Positions 38,826 through 46,487 of a DNA stretch of 64,000 bases are shown one piece after another. Below the pieces are notes generated by a model, which was not told the origin of the DNA, did no database searches, and saw only the letters and a list, made by a program, of their open reading frames with translations. How positions within the stretch are numbered: position 1 is the first letter of the stretch; each line of letters starts with the position of its first letter. Made by a program: the position numbers and the translations under genes. This DNA is from CAIWHR01 sp963779805 (GTDB lineage: Bacteria > Pseudomonadota > Gammaproteobacteria > Burkholderiales > Casimicrobiaceae): NCBI GenBank assembly GCA_963779805.1, contig CAVZZN010000013.1, positions 69,047-133,046 on the forward strand. Direction: 5' to 3'.

Positions 38826-40436
38826 ATGGACATCGCGGCCATGAAGCCCGTGCGCATCCTGATCGCCGCCCTCGGCGGGCAGGGCGGTGGCGTGCTCGCG
38901 CAGTGGCTGGTCGATGCCGCAACCCGCGCCGGTTTTGCCGCCCAGGGCACGTCCATTCCGGGCGTTGCGCAGCGCACCGGGGCGACGACCTATTACGTCG
39001 AGATCTTCCCGGTGCCGGTGAAGGAGCTTGCAGGCGCGCGCCCGGTGCTCGGCCTCTATCCCGTGCCGGGTGCGATCGATCTCGTCGTCGCGTCGGAGTT
39101 GCTGGAAGCAGGACGCGTGCTGCAGGCCGGCATGATCGGGCCGCATCGCACGCACGTCGTGACGTCCACCAGCCGCACGCTGACCACCGCCGAGAAGCTT
39201 CCGCTCGGCGACGGCCGCTTCCCTTCGGAACGCCTGCTCGACGTGCTGCGCGGCAACAGCCGCACGTTCACCGCCTTCGACATGGATGCGTGCGCCGCCG
39301 GTGCAGGCACGGTGGTGAGTGCCGTGATGCTGGGCGCGATCGCGGCATCCGGCGTGCTGCCGTTCGGCAGCGACGTGTTCGAGGCAGTCATTCGCGCCTC
39401 CGGCGTGGGCGTGGATGCCAGCCTGCGCGGATTCGCGGCCGGTGCGGCGGGCGCAGGGGCGCCTGCGGGGGCGGATGCTGCGCCGTTGCCGGTCAGGACC
39501 GCGCCGCAAGGCAGCGCGAGTGCCGACGCCGAATTTCCCGAGGCCGCTGCACCGATGGTGGCGCTCGGCAGCGAACGCCTGCGCGAGTTCCAGGACGAGC
39601 GCTACGCGCAGCTCTATCGCGAGCGCGTGTTGCGCGTGCTCGCGGCGGAGCGCATGGCCGATCCCGCCGGTGCGCACGAGTATGCCCTCACCCGGGAGGC
39701 GGCACGCTTTCTGGCGCTGTGGATGGCGTTCGACGACATCGTGCGCGTCGCCGGGTTGAAGTGCCGCGCCAGTCGCTTCGAGCGCGTGCGCAAGGAGGTG
39801 AACGCCCGGCCCGACGACGTCGTGCACATCGTCGACCATTTCAGGCCGGGCGTGCCCGAGTTCGCGGGCATGCTGCCCCCGCGGCTCGCCCGTGCGCTGC
39901 TGCGCTGGGATGCGGGCCGACAGGTGCGCGGACGCGCGCCATGGTCGTTCCCGCTGCATCTGAAGACGCACTCGGTCGCGGGCATGCTTGCGCTGCGCGT
40001 GCTCGCGGGGCTGCGCGTGCTGCGGCGGCACAGCGCGCGCTACGTCGGTGAGCAGCGCGACATCGAGCGCTGGCTCGGAGCCATCGGGACCGCCGCGCGC
40101 GAGGATTGGCAGCTCGCGCACGAGATCGCGTTGTGCGGGCGGCTCATCAAGGGTTACGGCGAGACGAACCTGCGCGGAAAGGGTAATCTCGCGCACATCC
40201 TCGAGCACGTCGCCGCGGGCGCCGCTCCGGTTGCGGCGCGCGCGGCGCACGTGCGCGAGGCCCGCGAAGCCGCACTCGCGGACGAGGCGGGCAAGGCGCT
40301 CGACGCCGCGCTCGCGAAGCACGGCGCTCCGCCGCGCCCCGTCGTGGCGCAACCGATACGCTGGATGCGAAGGCCCGGCGCGCGCACGGCCGAGGGTGGC
40401 CGCGAGCGCGAGCCCTCGCGTGCAGGACGACACTAG
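38826..40436 (+). CDS. iorB: Indolepyruvate oxidoreductase beta subunit family protein
   Basis: 536 aa. The first ~200 residues are the gamma-type oxidoreductase domain (RILIAALGGQGGGVLAQWLV, GVAQRTGATTYYVEI). The remaining ~300 residues are the helical extension (DUF6537-like) common in aerobic proteobacterial IorB proteins, so it is about twice the size of archaeal IorB. 16 bp after iorA, same operon. Confidence 0.9.
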   Translation: MDIAAMKPVRILIAALGGQGGGVLAQWLVDAATRAGFAAQGTSIPGVAQRTGATTYYVEIFPVPVKELAGARPVLGLYPVPGAIDLVVASELLEAGRVLQAGMIGPHRTHVVTSTSRTLTTAEKLPLGDGRFPSERLLDVLRGNSRTFTAFDMDACAAGAGTVVSAVMLGAIAASGVLPFGSDVFEAVIRASGVGVDASLRGFAAGAAGAGAPAGADAAPLPVRTAPQGSASADAEFPEAAAPMVALGSERLREFQDERYAQLYRERVLRVLAAERMADPAGAHEYALTREAARFLALWMAFDDIVRVAGLKCRASRFERVRKEVNARPDDVVHIVDHFRPGVPEFAGMLPPRLARALLRWDAGRQVRGRAPWSFPLHLKTHSVAGMLALRVLAGLRVLRRHSARYVGEQRDIERWLGAIGTAAREDWQLAHEIALCGRLIKGYGETNLRGKGNLAHILEHVAAGAAPVAARAAHVREAREAALADEAGKALDAALAKHGAPPRPVVAQPIRWMRRPGARTAEGGREREPSRAGRH

Positions 40437-40463
40437 GATGAAACTGCCCCCGAACTCGCTTTG

Positions 40464-40582
40464 TGCGGCTACGCCGCATCCCGCTTCGCGGGACCAGCCG
40501 TCGGCTGTCCTGCGGCCTTCGACCTTGTGCTCGCTCCCCCCGGGGAGCCCGTCAGTGGCTCGGGGCGGCCCTTCGCCCACTG
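40464..40582. repeat. Array of five short palindromes
   Basis: Five perfect hairpins in a row: TGCGGC/GCCGCA (40464-40478), TCCCGC/GCGGGA (40479-40493), CAGCCG/CGGCTG (40495-40507), CTCCCC/GGGGAG (40534-40547) and CAGTGG/CCACTG (40553-40582). They fill the iorB-thioesterase gap and end two bases before the thioesterase start. No clear Shine-Dalgarno is left there. Confidence 0.65.
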
Positions 40583-40584
40583 AC

Positions 40585-41025
40585 ATGAGCAGGATCCACA
40601 CGACGCGCTTCACCGTGGAGTTCGGCGACTGCGATCCCGCGCAGATCGTGTTCTATCCGAACTATTTCCGCTGGATGGACGCGGCATCGCTGCACTACTT
40701 CCGCGCGATCGGAGTGCCGAACTGGCACCAGCGCGAAGCTGCGGATGGCGTGCTGGGCATGCCGCTCGTCGACGCCCAGGCGACGTTCAAGGCGCCCGCC
40801 ACCTACGGCGACGAGATCGAGGTCGACACCTCGATCCTCGAGTGGCGCCGCAAGAGCGTGGTGCTGCAGCACCTGATCCGGCGCGGCGACGTCCTGCTCG
40901 TCGAAGGGCGCGAGGTCCGCGTGTTCGCGCGCCGGCACCCCGACGATCCGAAGCGCATCCAGGCGGTGCCGCCGCCCGCCGACATCCGGGCGCTGTGCGA
41001 AGCGGGCGACGAGCCGAGCATCTGA
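40585..41025 (+). CDS. Hotdog-fold acyl-CoA thioesterase (4-hydroxybenzoyl-CoA type)
   Basis: 146 aa. The catalytic Asp region FGDCDPAQIVFYPNYFRWMD is the signature of the 4-hydroxybenzoyl-CoA thioesterase / YbgC group. It would hydrolyse an aryl- or acyl-CoA. It sits between iorB and a TRAP transporter and has no evident ribosome binding site after the palindrome array. Confidence 0.85.
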   Translation: MSRIHTTRFTVEFGDCDPAQIVFYPNYFRWMDAASLHYFRAIGVPNWHQREAADGVLGMPLVDAQATFKAPATYGDEIEVDTSILEWRRKSVVLQHLIRRGDVLLVEGREVRVFARRHPDDPKRIQAVPPPADIRALCEAGDEPSI

Positions 41026-41084
41026 CGCGGCGGCGCAAGAGCAGCCATAGACGCGGCCTCGAGCCGCGCGAAAGGAGGGCAAGC

Positions 41085-41666
41085 ATGGAGCAAGTCGACG
41101 ACGGCCCGGTCGTCCTCGGCAGGACGCTCGGTCCTGCGGGGCGGGTGCTGTTCGCGCTGTCGAGGTACCTCGCGATCATCGGCGCCACCATCTTCACCGC
41201 GATCGTCGCCATGGAGATCGTGTCGATCGTCGGCCGCAAGCTTTTCTCCTGGCCCGTGCCCGGCGACGTCGAGATGCTGCAGATGGGCGCGGCGTTCGCC
41301 TCCGCATCGTTCTTCGCGTACTGCCACTTCGTGCGCGGCGACGTCAAGGTCGATTTCTTCACCCACAACCTGCGACCGGACCGGGTCGCGCTGCTCGACG
41401 CGTTCGGCTCGCTCCTGATCGGGCTCTTCGGCGCGCTGATCGCGTGGCGCGCAGGCGCGGGTGCGCTCGGCATCAAGGAGGCTGGCGAGACTTCCGCGAT
41501 CCTGGGCCTGCCCGTATGGATCGCGCAGGCCCTGATGGTGCCCGGCTTCGTGCTGCTCGCGCTGGCGGGGTTCTACCAGTGCTTCAATCTCGCACACGCG
41601 GCCATGCGCTACCGCGGGCGGCCGAAGTCCGCCGCGACGGGCGCGTCCGCGGGTAACAGGTCATGA
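41085..41666 (+). CDS. TRAP transporter small membrane subunit (DctQ)
   Basis: 193 aa with four membrane segments: YLAIIGATIFTAIVAMEIVSI, then around residues 60-80, 100-120 and 145-170. The DctQ landmarks VGRKLFSWPVPGDVEML and FCHF-like FFAYCHFVRGDVKVDFF are present. The ATG at 41085 follows a near-perfect AAAGGAGG. It overlaps dctM by four bases (ATGA). Confidence 0.92.
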   Translation: MEQVDDGPVVLGRTLGPAGRVLFALSRYLAIIGATIFTAIVAMEIVSIVGRKLFSWPVPGDVEMLQMGAAFASASFFAYCHFVRGDVKVDFFTHNLRPDRVALLDAFGSLLIGLFGALIAWRAGAGALGIKEAGETSAILGLPVWIAQALMVPGFVLLALAGFYQCFNLAHAAMRYRGRPKSAATGASAGNRS

Positions 41667-42991
41667 CGGGGATCCAGCTCGGTTCGATCCTGTTCGCCAT
41701 CATGCTGACGATGATGGTCGTGCGCGTGCCGATCGGCATCGCGATGTTCACCGTGGGTCTCGGTGGCTACACGTACATCACGGGCGGAAACATCGCCGTG
41801 CCGCTCAACTCGCTCAAGAATCTCGCCTACGCGCGGCTTTCGAACTACGACCTGATCGTGATCCCGCTCTTCCTGCTCATGGGCCAGTTCGCCACCCACG
41901 GGGGCCTGAGCCGCGCGCTGTTCCGCTTCGTGGGCGCCTACATCGGGCATCGCAAGGGCGGCGTCGCGATGGCGGCGATCGGTGCGTGCGCGGGCTTCGG
42001 CGCGATCTGCGGCAGCTCGGTGGCGACGGCCGCCACGATGGGCCAGGTCACGTTGCCCGAGCTGCGCCGGTTCGGCTACTCGGGCTCGCTCGCGACCGGT
42101 GCGCTTGCCGCAGGCGGAACGCTCGGCATCATGATCCCGCCGTCGGTGCCGCTCGTGATCTACGCGATCCTCACCCAGGAGTCGATCGGCAAGCTGTTCA
42201 TGGCGGCGGTGGTGCCCGGCGTCATCGCGATGCTGGGCTACATGCTCGTCGTGCAGATCGTGGTGCGCGTGAAGCCGGGATCGGGGCCGGCAGGACCCCG
42301 GGTGTCCTGGCCGGATCGCCTGCGCAGCACGTTCGAGGTGCTGCCCGTCATCCTGGTGTTCGTGGTGGTGATCGTCGGCATCTACGGCGGCTGGGCGAAT
42401 GTCACGGAAGCCGCGTCGATCGGCGCGGCGGCGTGCGGGATCCTGGCGGTGACCGTCGGGGGCATGCGCGGCAAGGGCCTCGTCGACAGTGCGCTCGGGA
42501 CGGCACAGTCGACGGCGATGATCTTCCTCGTGCTGCTGGGCGCGGACATCCTGAACACGACGCTCGCCCTGTCGCAGATGCCGGTCGAGCTGGCGGCCTG
42601 GGTCAAGGCGAGCGGCCTCGCGCCGCTGGTCGTGATGGCCATGATCCTGGTCATTTACATCTTCCTCGGCTGCGTGATGGACTCGCTCGCCATGATCCTG
42701 CTGACCATCCCGATCTTCTATCCGATGATCATGGGCCTCGACTACTGGGGCCTCAGCGCGGAGGACAAGTCGATCTGGTTCGGCATCCTCGCGCTGATGG
42801 TGGTGGAGATCGGGCTCGTCCATCCACCGGTGGGCATGAACGTCTACATCATCAACCGGCTCGCGGGCGACGTGCCGCTCACCGAAACGTTCAAGGGGGT
42901 CGTTCCGTTCCTGCTGTCCGACTTCGTGCGCATCACGTTGCTCCTGTTCTTCCCGATCATCCCGCTGTACCTGGTCCACGCATTCAAATAA
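41663..42991 (+). CDS. TRAP transporter large permease (DctM)
   Basis: 442 aa with about twelve membrane segments. Typical sequences are VRVPIGIAMFTVG, GAICGSSVATAATMGQVTLPEL, GGTLGIMIPPSVPLVIYAILT and CVMDSLAMILLTIPIFYPM. It couples sodium or proton entry to solute uptake with the DctP and DctQ partners. Confidence 0.95.
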   Translation: MTGIQLGSILFAIMLTMMVVRVPIGIAMFTVGLGGYTYITGGNIAVPLNSLKNLAYARLSNYDLIVIPLFLLMGQFATHGGLSRALFRFVGAYIGHRKGGVAMAAIGACAGFGAICGSSVATAATMGQVTLPELRRFGYSGSLATGALAAGGTLGIMIPPSVPLVIYAILTQESIGKLFMAAVVPGVIAMLGYMLVVQIVVRVKPGSGPAGPRVSWPDRLRSTFEVLPVILVFVVVIVGIYGGWANVTEAASIGAAACGILAVTVGGMRGKGLVDSALGTAQSTAMIFLVLLGADILNTTLALSQMPVELAAWVKASGLAPLVVMAMILVIYIFLGCVMDSLAMILLTIPIFYPMIMGLDYWGLSAEDKSIWFGILALMVVEIGLVHPPVGMNVYIINRLAGDVPLTETFKGVVPFLLSDFVRITLLLFFPIIPLYLVHAFK

Positions 42992-43013
42992 CGCTTTTCC
43001 ACGAGGAGGTTCC

Positions 43014-44046
43014 ATGAAGTCACACCTGATCCGCTGGTTCGCGATGCCCGCCGTCGCGTTTGCGTGCAGCAGCGCGTTCGCCCAGGACGTCGTCCTGCGC
43101 ATCCATCACTTCCTGCCCCCGGCGGCGACCATCCAGGCCGAAGTTCTTCACGCCGTGGTGCGAAAAGCTCGGCAAGGAATCGGGCGGGCGCATCAAGTGC
43201 CAGATCTATCCCGCGATGCAGCTCGGCGGAACGCCGCCGCAGCTCTTCGACCAGGCGCGCGACGGCGTGGCCGACATCGTGTGGTCGCTGCCGACGTACC
43301 AGGCCGGGCGGTTCACCAAGTCGGAAGTGTTCGAGATCCCGTTCATGGCCAAGAGCGCGGAGGCCGGCAGCCCGGCGCTGTGGGAATACATCCAGAAGAA
43401 CGCGCTCGACGAGTTCAAGGGCACGCACCTCCTCGCCGCGCACCTGCACGACGGCTCGCTCTTCCACTTCTCGAAGAAGGACGTGAAGACGATGGAGGAC
43501 CTGAAGGGTCTCAAGATCCGCGCTCCGTCGCGCATCGGCTCGAAGTTCCTCGAGGCACTCGGCGCGACGCCGGTGCAGATGCCGCTGCCGCAAATTCCCG
43601 AGGCGATCTCGAAGGGCGTGATCGACGGGGCGATGGTGCCGTGGGAAGGCGCGCCCTCGATCAAGCTCGCCGAGATCACGAAATACCACCTCGACAACGC
43701 GCCGGGACAGCCGAAGATGTCGAACTCGATCTTCGTGATCGCGATGAACCAGGCCAAGTACGACAGCCTGCCGCCGGACATCAAGAAGGTGATCGACGAC
43801 AACAGCGGCCTCGAGACGTCGCGCCTGATCGGCAAGCTGTTCGACGCGACGACGGTGCCGAGCCGCAAGCTCGCGCAGGACGCCGGCGGCGTGTTCACGA
43901 TCCTGTCGCCGGCCGAGTACGCGAAGTGGGAGAAGGCCGTCGCGCCGGTCGCGCAGGACTGGATCAAGGAAGCCAACGCCAAGGGCGCGAACGGCGCGGC
44001 GCTGCTCGAGGAAGCGAAGGCGCTGATCAAGAAGTACGGCGGCTGA
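43014..44046 (+). CDS. TRAP transporter substrate-binding protein (DctP), one frameshift
   Basis: About 344 aa, behind GAGGAGG. A signal peptide (MKSHLIRWFAMPAVAFACSSAFAQ, cleavage about residue 23) precedes VLRIHHFLPP. One base is out of register near 43140, after which FFTPWCEKLGKESGGRIKCQ continues. The conserved TRAP segments MQLGGTPPQLFDQARDGVADIV and RIGSKFLEALGATPVQMPLP are intact. The solute is not determined; a carboxylic acid, perhaps aromatic, is suggested by the neighbours. Confidence 0.9.
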
Positions 44047-44094
44047 TGCCTTGCGCGGCCGGGCCGCGTGCCCGGAACGCGAGGCCGTGATCAC

Positions 44095-44119
44095 GAGCCG
44101 GGGGGCTGCCCCCCGGCTC
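44095..44119 (+). terminator. Strong GC hairpin after the TRAP operon
   Basis: A perfect 11-bp stem, GAGCCGGGGGG paired with CCCCCCGGCTC, with loop CTG, 48 bp after the dctP stop. No T-run follows. It probably ends or stabilises the TRAP transcript. Confidence 0.5.
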
Positions 44120-44214
44120 GCTCGATCCGCGTCGGGCCGGGAGACCGTCCGCATCGTCGTCGAGCGCCGCGCGCGATTAGTTGACAGCGGCAACGAAATG
44201 ATCGAGATTGCCGC

Positions 44215-45195
44215 ATGGACCCCGTCCCCGAGTCGCGGGTCGTGGCGGTGCGGCGCTTCAACCGTGTCTACACGCAGCGGATCGGCGTCCTGCGCCAGCG
44301 TCTCTACGACACGCCGTGGTCGCTCGCCGAAGCGAGGGTGCTCTACGAGATCGCGCAGGCGCCAGGGGCGATCGCCGCGGCCGACATCGCGCGCGGTCTC
44401 GCGCTCGATCCCGGATATCTCAGTCGCATCCTGCAGAGGCTCGTTGCAGGCGGCTACCTGCGCCGGACGACCGCCACGGCCGACGCGCGCCGGTTCCACC
44501 TGGCGTTGACGGCGGCCGGCAGACGGGCGTTCGCATCGCTCGATCGCGCATCGCACGCCGAAACGGCGGCGCTGCTCGCCCCGCTTGCCGATGCGGCGCA
44601 AGCACGCGTCGTCGAAGCGATGGCCACCATCGAGGGCCTGCTCCACGGCGCGGCGGCGATTCCCGCGCCAGTCGTGCTACGTGCGCACCGCCCGGGCGAC
44701 ATCGGCTGGGTCGTCGCCTGTCACGGCCGGCTCTACGCGCAGGAGTACGGCTGGGACTCGACGTTCGAGGCGCTGGTGGCGGAGATCGCCGCGCGTTTCC
44801 TCAGGCGCTACGACCCGGAGCGCGAACGGTGCTGGATCGCGGAGCTCGACGGGCAACAGGTCGGCTCGGTGTTCCTGGTCCGCAAGGCCGTCACCGTCGC
44901 CCAGCTGCGGCTGCTGATCGTCGAGCCCCACGCGCGCGGAGCGGGCATCGGCCGCCGGCTGGTGGCCGAGTGCATCGCATTCGCCCGCAGCGCCGGTTAC
45001 CGCAAGCTGATGCTCTGGACCAACGGCGGACTCGACGCCGCACGTCATCTCTACGAAGAGGCCGGGTTTCGCCTGACACACGAGGAGCGCCACCACAGCT
45101 TCGGCAAGGACCTCGTCGGACAGACCTTCGTCCTCGACTTGCACCGCGCGACATCCGGACAGGATCCGGATCGTGCCCGCGGAAGGCGTGCGTAA
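44215..45195 (+). CDS. MarR-type regulator fused to GNAT acetyltransferase
   Basis: 326 aa. Residues 1-150 are a MarR winged helix (LYDTPWSLAEARVLYEIAQA, LDPGYLSRILQRLVAGGYL). Residues about 160-310 are a GNAT domain with the acetyl-CoA loop VEPHARGAGIGRRLVAE and WTNGGLDAARHLYEEAGF. Such fusions are widespread, but their targets are mostly unknown. It follows the TRAP operon after a hairpin and converges with the cupredoxin gene. Confidence 0.9.
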   Translation: MDPVPESRVVAVRRFNRVYTQRIGVLRQRLYDTPWSLAEARVLYEIAQAPGAIAAADIARGLALDPGYLSRILQRLVAGGYLRRTTATADARRFHLALTAAGRRAFASLDRASHAETAALLAPLADAAQARVVEAMATIEGLLHGAAAIPAPVVLRAHRPGDIGWVVACHGRLYAQEYGWDSTFEALVAEIAARFLRRYDPERERCWIAELDGQQVGSVFLVRKAVTVAQLRLLIVEPHARGAGIGRRLVAECIAFARSAGYRKLMLWTNGGLDAARHLYEEAGFRLTHEERHHSFGKDLVGQTFVLDLHRATSGQDPDRARGRRA

Positions 45196-45240
45196 CGGCC
45201 GATGCCGCGGCGCCTGCCCGCTTCGGAGTGATTTCGCCCG

Positions 45241-45684
45241 TCAGCGTGCGACCGTCAGCCTGGCCATCATCCCGTCCTTGTAGTGCCCCGGCTGATTGCA
45301 GAACAGGACGTAATGGCCGGCCTTGAGGTTCAACGTCAGCGTGCCGGTCTTTCCCGGTGCGAGGTCGGAGATCTCGCCCAGGGAATGCGCGCGGCTCTCG
45401 ATGACCCGGTCGGACTTCGCGTTGAACGGCAACTCCGCCTTGCCGGGATCGCGCGCGATCAGGACCTCGTGCACGAGGCTCTTCGACTGATTCTCGGCGT
45501 GGAGCGCGACGCGGCCGGGCTTGACCGTATCGTGGTCGAGGACGATCCGCATGTGGGCGATCGACGGGTCGGTCGACGAGTCCTGCAGCTTGATGCCCAG
45601 CGATTGCGAAGGGGCAGCCGCGTGGGCGCAGGCGGCACCGAGCCATAGCGAGAGCAGCGCAGGTCCAATCATTCGTGCAGTCAT
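45241..45684 (-). CDS. Exported cupredoxin-like protein
   Basis: 147 aa with a Sec signal peptide (MTARMIGPALLSLWLGAACAHA). The C-terminal copper loop CNQPGHYKDGMM gives Cys, His and Met ligands, and the first His is probably in SKSLVHEVLIA. It is a type 1 copper protein of the plastocyanin/azurin fold in the periplasm. The partner is unknown; electron transfer or copper handling are both possible. Confidence 0.85.
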   Translation of the reverse strand: MTARMIGPALLSLWLGAACAHAAAPSQSLGIKLQDSSTDPSIAHMRIVLDHDTVKPGRVALHAENQSKSLVHEVLIARDPGKAELPFNAKSDRVIESRAHSLGEISDLAPGKTGTLTLNLKAGHYVLFCNQPGHYKDGMMARLTVAR

Positions 45685-45740
45685 CGGGAGCTCCTTGGAA
45701 AGAAGGCGGGAGCAACTGTAGCATCATGCGGGGATTGCGA

Positions 45741-45765
45741 CCCTGCACGGCTTGCCCGTGCAGGG
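45741..45765 (+). promoter_or_regulatory. Hairpin directly before the SDR ribosome binding site
   Basis: A perfect 10-bp stem CCCTGCACGG/CCGTGCAGGG with a 5-base loop ends one base before GGAGGAG, the Shine-Dalgarno of the SDR gene. It could be an operator or an RNA element affecting translation. Confidence 0.45.
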
Positions 45766-45779
45766 TGGAGGAGAGTGTC

Positions 45780-46481
45780 ATGGCATCGCCGACCTATACG
45801 TCCGCGCTGATCGTCGGGGCAGGCAGCGGATTGAGTGCCTCGCTCACGCGCTTGCTCGGGCAGGAGGGCCTCGCGGTCGCGGTCGCGGCGCGCGAGATCG
45901 CGAAGCTTGCGCCGTTGTGCGCCGAGACCGGCGCCCGCGCATTCCCCTGCGACGCCCAGGACGAGGCGCAAGTCCGGCGTCTGTTCGCCGACGTCGAACG
46001 CGAGCTCGGCGCGCCGGACGTGGTCGTCTACAACGCGAGCGCACGCACGCGGGGACCGTTCGTCGATCTCGTTCCCGCCGATGTTCAGCACGCATTGCAG
46101 GTGAGCGCGTTCGGAGCATTCCTGGTTGCGCAGCAGGCGGCCGCCCGCATGCTGCCCCGGAAGCACGGAGCGATCCTGTTCACCGGTGCCTCGGCGAGCG
46201 TGAAGGGGTATGCGCAGTCGGCGCCGTTCGCCATGGGCAAGTTCGCATTGCGCGGACTCGCCCAGAGCCTCGCCCGTGAATTGTCGCCGGAGGGCATCCA
46301 CGTCGCACACTTCGTCATCGACGGAGGCATTCGCAGCAGGGCACGCCAGGAAGACCCGGATCGGCCGGACTCGCTGCTCGATCCCGACGCCATCGCGCTC
46401 ACGTATCTCAACATCCTGCGCCAGCCGCGCAGCGCGTGGACGTGGGAGGTCGAGTTGAGACCCTGGGTCGAGCGCTTCTGA
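45780..46481 (+). CDS. Short-chain dehydrogenase-like protein lacking the catalytic Tyr
   Basis: 233 aa with a Rossmann fold. The glycine motif is VGAGSGLSASL rather than TGxxxGxG. The catalytic stretch reads SAPFAMGKFALRGLAQSLAR, so Phe replaces the active Tyr while the Lys remains. This is the pattern of the SDR subgroup with an incomplete active-site tetrad, and VAHFVIDGGI is also typical of it. The ATG at 45780 follows GGAGGAG. Dehydrogenase activity is doubtful; role unknown. Confidence 0.85.
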   Translation: MASPTYTSALIVGAGSGLSASLTRLLGQEGLAVAVAAREIAKLAPLCAETGARAFPCDAQDEAQVRRLFADVERELGAPDVVVYNASARTRGPFVDLVPADVQHALQVSAFGAFLVAQQAAARMLPRKHGAILFTGASASVKGYAQSAPFAMGKFALRGLAQSLARELSPEGIHVAHFVIDGGIRSRARQEDPDRPDSLLDPDAIALTYLNILRQPRSAWTWEVELRPWVERF

Positions 46482-46487
46482 CCCCGG

